Of a stretch of DNA of 64,000 nt, positions 11,926 through 23,300 are shown in pieces. How positions within the stretch are numbered: the first letter of the stretch is position 1; every line of letters begins with the position of its first letter. The DNA is from Gnomoniopsis sp. IMI 355080 (Eukaryota > Ascomycota > Sordariomycetes > Diaporthales > Gnomoniaceae): assembly GCA_027946555.1 (NCBI GenBank), contig JAPEVC010000071.1, forward strand, positions 62,001 through 126,000. The letters are read 5' to 3'. The notes beneath the pieces were generated by a model. That model ran no database searches. It was given only the letters and a program-made list of their open reading frames with translations, and was not told the origin of the DNA. Made by a program: the position numbers and the translations under genes.

Positions 11926-13477
11926 TCAACTTCTTTTAGCCTCTGCTTGCCCAGGGTCTTTTCTGCCATCGTCCACCTCGGTCCTCTCGTCCGCCCCATC
12001 TAGGTCATATATCCCACTCCTTCGACTCTCCATATCGAGATCGCTATGAACGTCGCGCTTGAGGTACCATTTGAAGATGTATACCAAACCCTGCGCCATG
12101 AACACCTGCTCTATGGTGTATAGCAAGACAGGAATGGCAATGTATGCTTGCGTGATGTCGCTCTGCTCGGCCCACATCGCTGCCACAAGCGGGATTCCGA
12201 CACCAGTTGTTTTTGCCGCACCGCAGAAACACACAGCAACAGCCTGCTCTTTTGTCATTTGTCTGGGCGTGATAAAATGGCGGACACAGCGCGGAATCGA
12301 CCATGTCGCGAGGCGGGATGCTATCGCTCTCTTGACGAGGTCATGGGGAGGCCGGGCCAGAACAAAGCAAATAATGGTGAATAGGGCGTAGAGACCGATA
12401 TTCATAAAGATGTTGAAGATGATCGAGGCCTTGGGCATTGTGTAAATCGCGCCCGTCTTGAAAGCGTTGGAAAAAGTGGTCCTAAACTGAAGTTTAGTTG
12501 ATGTGCTTCAATACAAAGTCGCAGAGTACTCACCACACCAGCGTGCAAAGGAATAATGTCGAGATCTTTCCCAGGTAAAGCTTCGTTACACACCAAACGA
12601 CCTGCTTTTCGAAGAGGATGCGGACCCCCTGGCCGACTGCTAATGGCAGAATTACCGTGAGGCCGAGCTTCTGTGCCACGTTCCCATACATCTCTCCCAG
12701 ATCGCTCGGCTGAGCCGGAGTCCATTGCTGGAACTCTGGCCTTCCGGGAATCAAGGCGTAAATGAGGCCTGGACTTAAGAATGACCCGAACACATTCCCA
12801 ATGACCACTTCAATAATGGCCGCCGCGTCGTCGCCGCCTGCATTACGGGTCATGACGACATTTGAGGCAATGGTTGTCGGCAGACAGCTTGTCACCAACA
12901 TGCCGATGAGAATGGATGTATCGACAGCTTGCGTATGGAGGTCGCCTGCTGCAATTATGATCCACATGATGGCTTTGAAGACTGTGTCAGTCGGAGTACT
13001 AATAGCCTGCAGAAGAGAGGCAGAACTGCTGACGTACAAAGCCATATCACGGGGATGATAATGAAGCTGATACCTTGCACGATGAGGTGAAGTCTCCAGT
13101 TGAACAAGTTCGCCCGCAGCTTCTCGGGAGACAGTTGCAGGCCACTTATGAGGAAGATGATGGCTACAGATCCGTAAAGAATGCTGAACTCAGGCCTGAT
13201 CGGTCCACCGGTGGCAGCAAAATCTTGGTCACACACTTTGTCAGCATCGAATTCCGGGTTGAACAAGTTCTGCAAAACAGATGCTACAATGCTCACCGGG
13301 CCATCGCCAGGCTAACAGCGTCGCAAGGCCAAACCAGAAGACCAGCCATTGCTCGGCGAGGAACTGTAGGTATTTGTTCTGAGACCTTTTATTCTTCTTC
13401 CCTTCGCTTGTTTTTTGTCTCCTTCGTGTATGATCATTCTCAGGGTCGTCTGGCGAGAATGTAATAGTAACGACCAT
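11926..13477 (-). CDS. RCH1: SLC10A7 / Rch1-type bile-acid-transporter-fold membrane protein, 4 exons
   Basis: Predicted 456-residue multi-pass membrane protein of the SBF-like (SLC10A7) family. Yeast Rch1 members of this family restrain plasma-membrane calcium uptake. Exons are 13297-13477, 13038-13223, 12534-12981 and 11926-12481, separated by introns of 73, 56 and 52 nt. Each junction restores frame and a family segment: WPDFAATGGPIRPEFSILYG, PVIWLFFKAIMWII and TLVWTTFSNAFKTG. The diagnostic stretch SCLPTTIASNVVMTRNAGG (in exon 3) is present. About ten hydrophobic helices are visible, with a basic N-terminus and a charged C-terminal tail. The start at 13477 is the first ATG upstream of the first helix. 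Family is firm; the calcium role is by homology only. Confidence 0.88.
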
Positions 13478-14965
13478 CTGGGATCATATTGTTGCCGGTT
13501 GACACCAGCAAACCTCGGAGCAATTAGAGGATTTAAGGATCGTTAAACAGCAACAAACACCCGAAAAAAAGAATTGTGTGACTATTAACGCACTTGAGCA
13601 AATCGGGAACAAGTCAGTGCTGAGAATGGAACTTTTGTTTGTACGAGATAAGCAGACGTTGTGACGCCGTAGAGGAGACGAAGGGGCGACAGATATTGTA
13701 GCACGGCCCCGTATTATTGCCGTTCGAGCAGCGAAGACCGGCGCATGTTGCTCAATAGGCAGGCGCTTCCAGTGGAGACATTACAACTTACAAACGGGTT
13801 CGGCCGACATGGTCCGAGTCCCATGGAAGGCTCTCAAGAACAAAACCTCATCAGATTGGTGGTAGTTAGTCTGATGTCACCTGTGCCAGTCACACCAGGG
13901 CCTTCAGGCTGCAGTTAGGACGTTGACATTTCCCTGACAGTTTTGCAGCAAGACCTGGAAAGGTTCTAGTCAGTGACTTTGTGCTGTCTTGGGACACAAT
14001 GCAGTTGCTAGAATGTATTGTTCAGTATTGTTCACCAGTAATTACTTCGTCAAGGCGATAAACCCCCCCAATCTATCTTGAGTACCCTACCCTTCCTTCC
14101 AAGAAAGCACTGTAGCAAGACCAAATTATCGGCTTGGGCGATATCGGATATCGGAACTGTTATATCCGATTTACTGGTGGTGGTCTCTGTGGCAAGAGCC
14201 TTAGACATCGTAAGGGACTGGCACTATCTGAAAGTCATGTAGAGACAAGCTGGGGAGGTGAGGTGTGACAGAAGACAGCTCCTCCACTGCACACCCTAAT
14301 AGGCGTTTCTCGGTGCTTGCAAGTCTCGTAGAAACTGAGTCTATACTTTTCATACAAGGCTGTGACATGGAAATGAAGCCAGGCCCTCCACTTTATTCTG
14401 TGCGCCCAAGTAACTTGTCAAAGTTTGCTGGCTAAGCGTCAAGTCATAAGGGCAAGGCAAGTGACGAACATCTCGAATGCCAGAGTGGCCTCATGCCCAA
14501 AATTGGGCCGTCAGCCGCCCTGCTCTATCACAAAATTTAGTGGACAAATTCGCAGCAGGAAGTTTGATTGAAACCAGCGGGCTGATAATTTGGTGCCCCA
14601 AAGAAAAGCACATGCTTTGTTTGCCATTTCATCAAATCTATGAGACGTAAATCCGAATCGTATTCTCTCCTGCTCCCTTGTGAAATAACACCATGACTTG
14701 GGCTCCCCTCCTCACAGCTCCCCATGTTTCCGGGAACAGCCCACACCAAGTGGCCAGAGAAACCTATTTGAAACCAAGAACGCCTTGCGCTTATGCAATG
14801 TGCAATTATACACATCCAAGAAGAAAGTTGAAAAAATAATTAGGGAGTAAGAAAGCAAAGAGTTTCGGGGTATTGTCATTATGTCATTACCTCACGACCG
14901 AATTAAGAGTGGTAGGTATTGGCCTGAGGTGGTATCATTGGATGAATCCTGAGTCGGCGAGAGAA
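13478..14965. other. 1.5 kb intergenic stretch upstream of the transporter
   Basis: No supportable gene. It carries a CGG-N11-CCG palindrome at 14152-14168 inside a cluster of ATATCGG/CCGAT elements. It also holds the promoter of the minus-strand transporter and the 3' untranslated region of the Erf4 gene. Confidence 0.5.
14152..14168. promoter_or_regulatory. CGG-N11-CCG palindrome, possible zinc-cluster factor site
   Basis: The inverted CGG triplets with 11-base spacing match the spacing used by Gal4-type Zn2Cys6 regulators. The site lies about 670 bp upstream of the transporter start codon. Such sites occur by chance often enough that this is only a candidate. Confidence 0.2.
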
Positions 14966-16698
14966 TCAATCCGCTTTCACAGCCGCCGGAGGCTCAACAG
15001 GCATATCTGGCTCGTGGTCTCGAGATTCGCCTCGTGTGCTCTGTGCCGTCTGTATTTCAGGGTCGAATATTTGGATGTCAAGCTATTCGTTTGTCAGTCA
15101 GGCTCGATAGAGACCAGAGTGGACACATTGCCACGCAGTGCTCTACTCACACTCATGTAAGCCGTTTGCCTAAGAGGCACGATTTTCGGCGGTATCATGT
15201 TTTCGTCTCCACCAGACGTTTTCGCCGTCTTCTCCATCTCCTTGTTCCATCGCTCGATCCACCTCTCGAGTGCTGCCAGCTTTGCCTTGGCGTATGTGAA
15301 GCCCAGATCGTCCCATAACCAGCCCGTCGCGAGGCCCATGACGCTATCCAGGATATTCCTCACATTGGATGGGTTGAATATGGTAATGAGCTCAGTGTTC
15401 AGCTTGTCAATAACCCTGCGAAACTCCACCTCGGACAAACCAGCGGGATCGAGAATTTCAGGGTACATATTCGAGAAGGTGGGTGCCAAGTCGCCCTTCA
15501 ACAGCCAGTCACGCTTTATCCTGATAATCCTAGTGTTCACATACTCTGGAGAATCGACTGGGACATGCGGGTTCAAGTGTGGAAAACACGGATGCTGAGG
15601 ACCCCACTCCTCGTCATCTGCTTGTCCATCAGGGTCTCCCATTATTGACGAATTGCTGGATGATATGGCGGATCCTATGCCATCGTCAAATGAGCCGATG
15701 GAGTCCCTCCGGTGTGGCTCGGGGCCTTGCTCAAGATCCCGATCGAAGGACGCGCCCGCCTTCTGCGACAAGTCTTCGTTGGACGCCATGACTGCTATGC
15801 TCTTCCCTTTGTCTACCTTCTTGAAGTTGGACGGAGGGCTCCCCTCTGCAACCACCTGTTGCCGGGTATAATTACTTTGGTGCGTACTCTGTATGCTCTC
15901 GAAGTCTGGGTCAGACTCGGCCTCCTGCACAGGTGGAGGTCGCCGACTCGATGGCCCTGCTTCAGGCTCCTGTTCGCTCGGCGAGGGCGCGATACTGCTT
16001 CTGCTCCTGCTGCGTTCGTATGAGTGCCTCAGGGATCGAGGAAGGGTGATACTCTCTCTACTCGCTCGGTCGATATGAAGACTGGTCCGGTCGCTGCTTG
16101 AATGTCGCGGCTTTTCCTGGGCTGTAAGCAACGAGTCGTCGCCAGCAGCGGCGACGGCACCGGCAAGGTTGACGGATGACGAGACGTCGAGAGACAAGCG
16201 GGGTATGGGCACTGGGGGTGGGAGCGGAGTCGATGGTCGTCGTGGGCGAGGAGGTGTCTGTATGAGGAAACTTCGGGTTGAGTTCGTCGGGTTCCACAGA
16301 CGGGAGGTGGAGACGGAACGGCGACGGGACTCTTCTGAAGGTCCACGGACGCGGAATGGCGACTGCTGCTGCAATTGCGACAGGTAGGAACCCTGACTTG
16401 GGAATCTCGTGTGTCGAGACGGCTGTTGTCTAAGCTCCCAAGGAAGCTGTGGTGGTGTGGTGGTGGTGGTGTCGTTGGCGGTGGTGTTTATCGGTGGTGG
16501 GCAAGGTGTCTGTGCCGGAGTTGGCGAGGTCTGACGGGGGTATGGAGCAGGAGTGGACGGATTCCGACGATGGAAGTGGATGGGACGAGGCTCTCGCGGG
16601 GCATCGGCATTTGCAATGATAAGGTTCGCGGGAGCTAGGGCGGATGGTTCAACTGGTCGAGTGTTTGGTGGATCAGCGTGTGAAGCCGTTGGAAAAGG
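14966..16698 (-). CDS. ERF4: Ras palmitoyltransferase subunit Erf4/Shr5 (5' end unresolved)
   Basis: Erf4 pairs with the DHHC enzyme Erf2 at the ER/Golgi to palmitoylate Ras. The Golgin-A7/Erf4 domain lies near the C-terminus (about 15160-15620): HPCFPHLNPHVPVDSPEY, then RIKRDWLLKGDLAPTFSN and MGLATGWLWDDLGFTYAKA. A 68-nt intron (15083-15150, GTGAGT...AATAG) joins phase 0 to a last exon 14966-15082 encoding LDIQIFDPEIQTAQSTRGES and a short acidic tail. The upstream part is Pro/Ser/Arg-rich disorder, as usual in filamentous fungi. The open frame runs back to a TAG at 16699-16701 and contains no ATG before the conserved part except internal ones, so at least one 5' exon lies further upstream. 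The coordinate 16698 is only the limit of the open frame. Confidence 0.8.
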
Positions 16699-18700
16699 CT
16701 AGCAGCCGCCGAAACGGCCTCGATTGGTGCTTCGGCTCGGCTCGTATGCTGGGCCGCGAGCGTGAAACTGGGACGACCGCTCGACAAATGCCAAGCCGAA
16801 GATAGAAGCAGAAGCAGAGGCAGAGGCAGAAGCAGAGGCAGTGGTAGTGGCAGTGGCAGTTGCAGTGATTGGCGGCAGAGGTAGCAATGAGCTGAGATTT
16901 GCGGTGTATCTTGGTGTGTAGTAGTAGTAGTAGGTGGGGAAGAGGCCGAAATTGAAGAGCAGGGGCAGCCACACTGCTCCGACTGACTTAGGCAAGTGCG
17001 GTTCGCGGCAGGTCGGCTCCTCCACACGCTCCTGTTCACGGTCGAGAATGGGGAAATAGGATCATGCAGTGTCGCCTGCAGTAGTGTGCCTGGCCGGGGA
17101 TGCGGGCGGCACGGGGCTGAAGAAAACGTGGTTATGGAGGCCCAGGTGTGTCGATGGAGGTCGAGAAGGTTGCAATTCCCAATGCAAATCAGGGGCAGAT
17201 CCTGGCAAACTACCACCATAGTCGAGAAGTGGTTCACTGCTCCCTCGCGCCAATACTTCAGACGGTCGTCTTGCCTTGGTGCATAGCTCGATGTACTTGT
17301 TCTGGTTGGATTCGTGCTTTTTGTCACCGTGGCGCGTTGGACTTGGACCCCGTTAACAAGGCCGTGCGTACTCGGGCCCGAGCTCATGCGACCATGAGTA
17401 GGCAGAGAAGGGTGGTTGTGTCACTCAGGCACTTCCTATCGTGAGACCCTTTGGTGAGACGCTGTTGCTGCTGGAGTTGTTGAGTGAAGACTGGACGGTG
17501 GATGAAGGACTCATAAGAACGAATCTGAATTTTGACACTGGGGGATTTTTCAGGGCGAACTGACATGGCACTGGCCAGGGTGGGGGGACACCAAGCCATA
17601 AAATAGATTTCAATATCGCCATATCTACGCCGTGATCTTGTTCATGGAGATCCATTTTTCCTTTTAGCGTCGGGGATAGCATCTGTTCTGACATGGTTTG
17701 ACTTGAGGTCCGCGGGATACGATGACATTGCATCCCTGGATGGCCGAATATTTTTCTTTTTTTGAACCTAGCAGCCTGCTACGTGGTAGGGCTGGGACCT
17801 GCTCGCGCACCTGGCACCCGGAAATATTGAACTTAGCATGAAAGGCCGCAAGGTATGGCCGGCGATGCGTCCATCGATGTCTGTCTTCACATCCACTCCT
17901 TGGTGAGCCTTGCCAAGGTCCGGCCATCTACTCCTCTGCCCATTTCGCAGGCCGATGCTCCTCCTTACGCGATGGGAATGGCAAGAAGTCGAGAGAAGTT
18001 TTCCGACTTGCCAGCTTGCCCGACAGAGTCTTAGCCGTATGCATGTATGCAAGGAGGACACCTTTAGATGCAAGAGTCCCTGCATACTGCCATGTCTGGC
18101 TAAAAATGCAGGCAGGGTGTACTAAGTACGTATGCTCGGAATCTTCCGATTTCATGTCCACGTCTAGTTGCACTGCAATATATTCTGTTCTTTACAAGCC
18201 TGGCCACACTAGCGACTACAGGCAGTCCACGTGGATAGGTCTGGTAGGCGGGTCAGGTATCTAGGCAGGGTAATACTGCGTATATGAGTATCTGCTGTAT
18301 TTTTACTGAGATTCTATGTGATGTTGGCCGATCTCTTAGACATCCGCTTTTGGTCTAGTCCTCTGCACGTATTGTACTCCAGTCATTCAGCTTCTTGTAC
18401 AACGCAACACTCTGTCTCCAAAAAAATCCCCATACCGCTTCGTTCCTGCCCACCCAGAATGCTGCTAAGGGCGGCACCGCATCAAAGCGTGTCGCGGGTG
18501 GCTTTCTAGTCCTCGTCGGGTCTAACTACTTACCTACTGTTGACCTCATCACTACTCACTCCTCTCTCCCTTCATTCCTTCCTTCCTCCTCGTCGACTGT
18601 TTCAACTACACTCAATTGTTTTGGCAGCAGGTCTGGCTGTCGACCTTCCGAGAAACCTGTCGTCAGACGGTCAGATGCCCCTCGTCGCCACCTCACCACC
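16699..18700. other. Divergent region between Erf4 and the next gene, repeat-containing
   Basis: Must contain the missing Erf4 first exon(s) and the 5' leader of the plus-strand gene at 18701. A long minus-strand open frame (16635-17387) crosses it, but its composition is driven by a hexanucleotide repeat and I do not accept it as a gene in itself. The last 200 bases are pyrimidine-rich, typical of fungal leaders. Confidence 0.45.
16804..16866. repeat. Imperfect hexanucleotide repeat (GCAGAG/GCAGTG)n
   Basis: About ten units of GCAGAG, GCAGAA or GCAGTG in a row. Read on the minus strand the units give runs of Leu/Pro or Ser/Ala codons, which explains the long but low-complexity frames across this spot. 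It lies in the expected leader region of the Erf4 gene. Confidence 0.75.
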
Positions 18701-20356
18701 ATGGAGGGCATAGAGCATGACGCCCAGGCATCGCGCCCTTCCTCTCCACAGCTCCCTGCCTCTCCTCCTGTCGCCTCCTCCTCCTTCATGTATCCATCCT
18801 CTTTTGCCTCCACCTCCGCTTCTACCCCTCCACCAGCTGGCCATTCACTTCGCCGTTCCGTGACTGTCAACGATGCTCCGCCGGCGCGCCGCCGACCCAC
18901 GTCCATGATCTCTCTTGCTCCCTCTGACCGCGGTGTCTCTCCCGCCAACGGGATGCGACGACGCAGTTCCACACTGTCCGATTTTAGCATTACCGAAGCT
19001 CGGAGATCCTTCAGAGATGGTACACAGGATATCCTGAACCCCAGTGCCGGTACACCGAAAGATACACCCGCCCAGGATGCTTCCTCTATCATGTCGAGCT
19101 TGCCTCTTGCCTTTGCACTTTTGCCTGCGCTGTTTGGGGTCCTCTTCGAGGGGGGTGGGGCTGTCATTACAGACGTGATGCTGTTAGGGCTCGTCTTCAT
19201 TTTCCTTAGATATACCATCACTCAGCCGTGGCAATGGTATCACGAGGCTCAAGAAATCCGGGTTCGTCAAGAGGCTGAATTCGAACACTTTTGCGATGAA
19301 GGCAGCGAGCTAGACGGACCATCCAAGATGACTGCCTCCGTGATGACTCTTGATGAAGTTCAAGAGGAGGACTCGCAAGAGAACGACGAAAGTCATCACG
19401 ATTCACAAGCAGAAACCGACAACCATGACAGTCGAGCGACAAGACGCCAGGCGGACAGGCCAAGCCGCACACGCAGTCAAGAAGCGGCACTCAACGAACT
19501 TTATGTACACGAGGTACTAGCTCTGCTAGCTTGTTTTCTCAGTCCTATCCTCGGCGCCTACCTACTGCACGCCATCCGCGCGCAGTTGACTCGGCCGTCC
19601 GAAGGCCTCATGACAGATTTCAACATCACCGTATTCCTCCTTGCTGCCGAGTTGCGACCCATGTCCCATGCGCTGAAGCTCATCCAGTCTCGGACGCTCC
19701 ACTTACAGCGGATTGTACAGTCTGTGCCCGAGAAGCGCTCCACCACGGCGCAGCTTGAGGAGATGCGCATCCGTTTGGCACAGCTTGAGCTGCGCGCTGA
19801 TGCCACGGAGGAGGCTGCAGCAATCACACTAGCCAGCTCAACGCAGCAGTCGCAACAGGATAGCGCAACGAAGACGGGGAAAAAGGACGCCGTGGTCCGC
19901 GAAGTTCGGAATGCGGTTCAACCAGAGCTTGACGCGTTGAATCGTGCGGTGCGCCGCTACGAGAAAAAGGCCACCGTCTTGGCTATTCAGATGGATTCAA
20001 GGCTCAATGCTGTTGACACGAAGCTCGACGATGCCATTTCATTGGCAGCTGCGGCCGTGAAGCAGAGTGATCGAGCACAGTGGGGGCTCGGTGCGATGGC
20101 AGCATGGATCGTGGACTGGCTTTTGACCATCGCCACGATGCCCTATCACTTGGTGATGTTTGTCATCATGTGGCCATTCAGGGCAATTGCTAGCTTGGCC
20201 TTCAAGGGACATAGACCAGCCAGAGATGCACGCTCCGCATCTTGGAGGTCAGGTCGACATACCGGCTTGAAGGGATCTAGGAATGGTTCTGACGCAGACA
20301 AGGATCGGTATAGAGACCGCGTACCATCGAGACTATCCAGACGGTATAGCCCCTGA
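18701..20356 (+). CDS. Multi-pass membrane protein with coiled coil, function unknown
   Basis: Single-exon 551-residue protein. The start MEGIEHD at 18701 sits in a good fungal context (CACCATGG); the open frame continues upstream but that part looks like leader. Residues 1-130 are Ser/Pro/Arg-rich. Two closely spaced hydrophobic helices follow (about 133-149 and 154-172), then an acidic loop with several SQ/SR sites, a third long hydrophobic segment (EVLALLACFLSPILGAYLLH), a helical/coiled-coil stretch, and a final hydrophobic hairpin (WIVDWLLTIATMPYHLVMFV) before a basic tail. The layout suggests an organelle or ER membrane protein. I do not recognise a named family. Confidence 0.8.
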   Translation: MEGIEHDAQASRPSSPQLPASPPVASSSFMYPSSFASTSASTPPPAGHSLRRSVTVNDAPPARRRPTSMISLAPSDRGVSPANGMRRRSSTLSDFSITEARRSFRDGTQDILNPSAGTPKDTPAQDASSIMSSLPLAFALLPALFGVLFEGGGAVITDVMLLGLVFIFLRYTITQPWQWYHEAQEIRVRQEAEFEHFCDEGSELDGPSKMTASVMTLDEVQEEDSQENDESHHDSQAETDNHDSRATRRQADRPSRTRSQEAALNELYVHEVLALLACFLSPILGAYLLHAIRAQLTRPSEGLMTDFNITVFLLAAELRPMSHALKLIQSRTLHLQRIVQSVPEKRSTTAQLEEMRIRLAQLELRADATEEAAAITLASSTQQSQQDSATKTGKKDAVVREVRNAVQPELDALNRAVRRYEKKATVLAIQMDSRLNAVDTKLDDAISLAAAAVKQSDRAQWGLGAMAAWIVDWLLTIATMPYHLVMFVIMWPFRAIASLAFKGHRPARDARSASWRSGRHTGLKGSRNGSDADKDRYRDRVPSRLSRRYSP

Positions 20357-23300
20357 GTCCCTTTTTCACTTCCTTGGCCCTCATTCATCCTTCTCGGCGA
20401 CCGAGTGAAACCAGAAGACTAAAGTATGTTTTGGGTGGATTACATGGGACTGGATGTCTTCTGGCAACGAAAAATTACCGATACGAGTCCTTACTTAGTC
20501 GAATACTGGAGTGCTCCAGTCATCGTTCTTTATGGGATCCTCAAAAACATCTGCGGCTTGTAGCAACTTTTGTTGATCGCTGTTGATCACCCCTCGGATT
20601 TTGGCAGTACGACTTGGGCAAGGAGTGGGCGCAGATACACGGAATACCCTATGGATGCTGCGACTTGAAAGCGAGACTAACGAGACAATGCAAATCATTG
20701 GAAGGAAAAGATCGTACACATTCGCAAAGCCCGAAATACGGTTCATGGAGGCAACACACAGACTCTCTATAATCGCAAGATGATAGGCAGTGCTCCAAGG
20801 GATGCTCTTATATGAGCTCCTCTTCCAGCTCCAATGACCTCGGTGGAAGAACTGGGACAGAAAGACCACCGAATGCCGCTTGTGAATAGAAACACGTAAG
20901 GCCTGGCATAGAGCTGTTCGTACGTTGTACGACAAGAGCGTCCTCAACCCATCGTGACCGCACTAGGCGCGGAAGCAGTGTTTGTAAATAACACAACATG
21001 GTCATCATAGCTTGCCCACTGCGTGCATGCAAAACACCGAGGTCCTCTCTTGTCCCGCGCTGGTACGCTTGAAGGCAAAATGCCTGGTAGGTGTAGACCC
21101 GTGTTTCCACGCGTTACAACTTGAATCATTCATATCATGTACACACGCTCTGTCAAAACTATTTTTATCACTTTCCCCAAGGGACAGGCCGCTTGTTGGT
21201 CCCAGGAATACAAACGCACCTAGCCTTACTACTCTCCACGAACCATGGGTCGCTTTGCTATAATACTCTGGTATGCCCGTCGCATGAAAAGCCCCGATGC
21301 GGAGACCGGGTCGGGATACCAGGACCTACCCGCTGAAAGGGGAGAAAGGGGGGCCAGAAGGCGGTCCGACCCTATAGCTTGGCAAGGCATGCATCAGATG
21401 GAACTTTATCGTAATATCTTGACAACAGACGAAATATCTCCGTGCCAGCCCTATTCTGTTTCCCCATGTCGAAGCCTGCTGTTTACTTTTCATCGACTTC
21501 AAGGGCCCATGGCAAAAACTTAAGACGTGGGGGTTTGTTTTTCATTCCTCGGGAGCTGCCACAGCTGCCCAGAGCTGCCTCACACATTTGCGTCCCGCGG
21601 AGGACAACACGTCATGACGCTGCCACAGCCTCGTCATAATGCAGCTGAGCCAGAGTTTCAGACAGATTATCACCAATCAAATACAACAGGCCTGGGGTGC
21701 GGAGCAACATATGCGCTGGCCATCACAGGGGAAACGAAAGAAAAGGCTGCCGCTGGCTGCGTGGGCAATGTTGAGAGACCCGACAAGGACCATGTTCACC
21801 GTAGTCACTGGCTGGCTGGCATTTTTCGGAATCCTCGGTACCAGCTAATTCTTGCTCTACGCCGGATCAAACTGTCCACCCCGGACACAGATTCTTGGGA
21901 CAGGATTATTTCTGGATCCGAGTCGCTCACCAACAAGGGGAGAACTGTCTTCTATGGCGATCATGTGTCATTCGTCAAACTGTATTCGGGCTTGTTCCAA
22001 TGTCGCTAGTCGATTTGCGGTATCAACCGGGTTAGCTTCGTGTGTGACTTTGTCAGAGTCTGCACGTTAAGAAATTGCAATACGGCCTGCACGTGAAATG
22101 ACCGTCACCAGTTTTGGTACCCTTGGACTGTCGTCGACTTTTTTTGTTCTTGACCTTGCTCTGAAAGCGGACAAAAGTTGGTGGGCCCACACTCACTCAG
22201 CCAATCTACATGCTCCGGGGACCCCCTATCTGGGTCCGCAAGCCACATGGCAAAAAGGCGATGTGAGCGTTACAGTGAAGGAGACAAGTAATATGCACGG
22301 TGTTCTTTTTTCCCCTTCTTTCCCGGGTGCGAAGGCAGCTCCGAGTCAGTGCTTTTTACTAGTCGCCTCGCGCACGGAGGAAAGTGAAGGACAAAAAAGA
22401 ATTCAAGTAGTCCGATGGAGAAATGAAGAAAAGAAATTTCGGTTCAACGGCGCGCTGCTATTTCCGTCTTCCTAGTTGCCTTTTTGGGTTTCAGCAAAAC
22501 TCTCCATCGTGTTACCGAGTACCTAGTAGGTTCTGCAACCGGGGGCTCGGATGTAGGTTGAGGACTTGTCGAGTACAGTATACTACGTTTTTGAATTGTT
22601 CGCATGATGAGCTAGAAAAGCAAGGTAAACCCAATTGCAGCAACACAAAGTGAACTCGTTGCGCTACCTGTCAAGCTGATAGGCATAAGCTGATAGGCCA
22701 AGAAAAGAATTTAAAAAGCAGGTTGCGAAAGACAGACGTCGTCCGTCTCCAGCATCACATCGGCCGTTTAGATCGTCCGGCAATGTTGGCCCGGGGAGAA
22801 AGGGGGGGGGTGCGAATACAGGACAGGCGGAGAGCCATCGATCGGCCTTAATAATGTGCGACTGGATATGCATTCATCACGGTGAGGACGTCGTGCCACG
22901 TCACGCGGGAAAGTAGAAGCTTGGGAGGCATGGGTTATCGGATGCGAAAACGACTGATTGATTTGTTGGCATAGTCGATCGTCATCCAAAGGTCTGCAAG
23001 CAGCAAAGCAACATGTTGTGGTACCCGCATGCTGAGCTTGGAGAGCTGAGCGAGTTGACTGAACTAACTGGGATTGGAGATTCATCATCGAGTCAATCTA
23101 GCAGTCAGCCACCGATGCGTATACTTGGGATATGTACTGTCTCTGGGTATTGTGGGCGAAAAGGGCCCATGTCCCCGATCGCATAATTCGCCGACATGAG
23201 AGGCCGAGGTCAGCTCGCCTTGAGATGTTGGAAGATGCTACCATTGGAAGTGTATAGGCCGTTAAGCAAGAGGCAGCATTGTGCAAATATCGAGTAGGGA

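Noticed and set aside
16635..17387. 250-codon minus-strand frame upstream of Erf4
   Set aside because: Its central part is only a translated hexanucleotide repeat (Leu/Pro runs), and no domain or matching splice structure supports it as a gene in itself, though part may be leader or first exon.
22098..22475. 125-codon plus-strand frame in the gene-free stretch
   Set aside because: No family resemblance, no leader or splice signals; length is within what chance gives in 4.6 kb.
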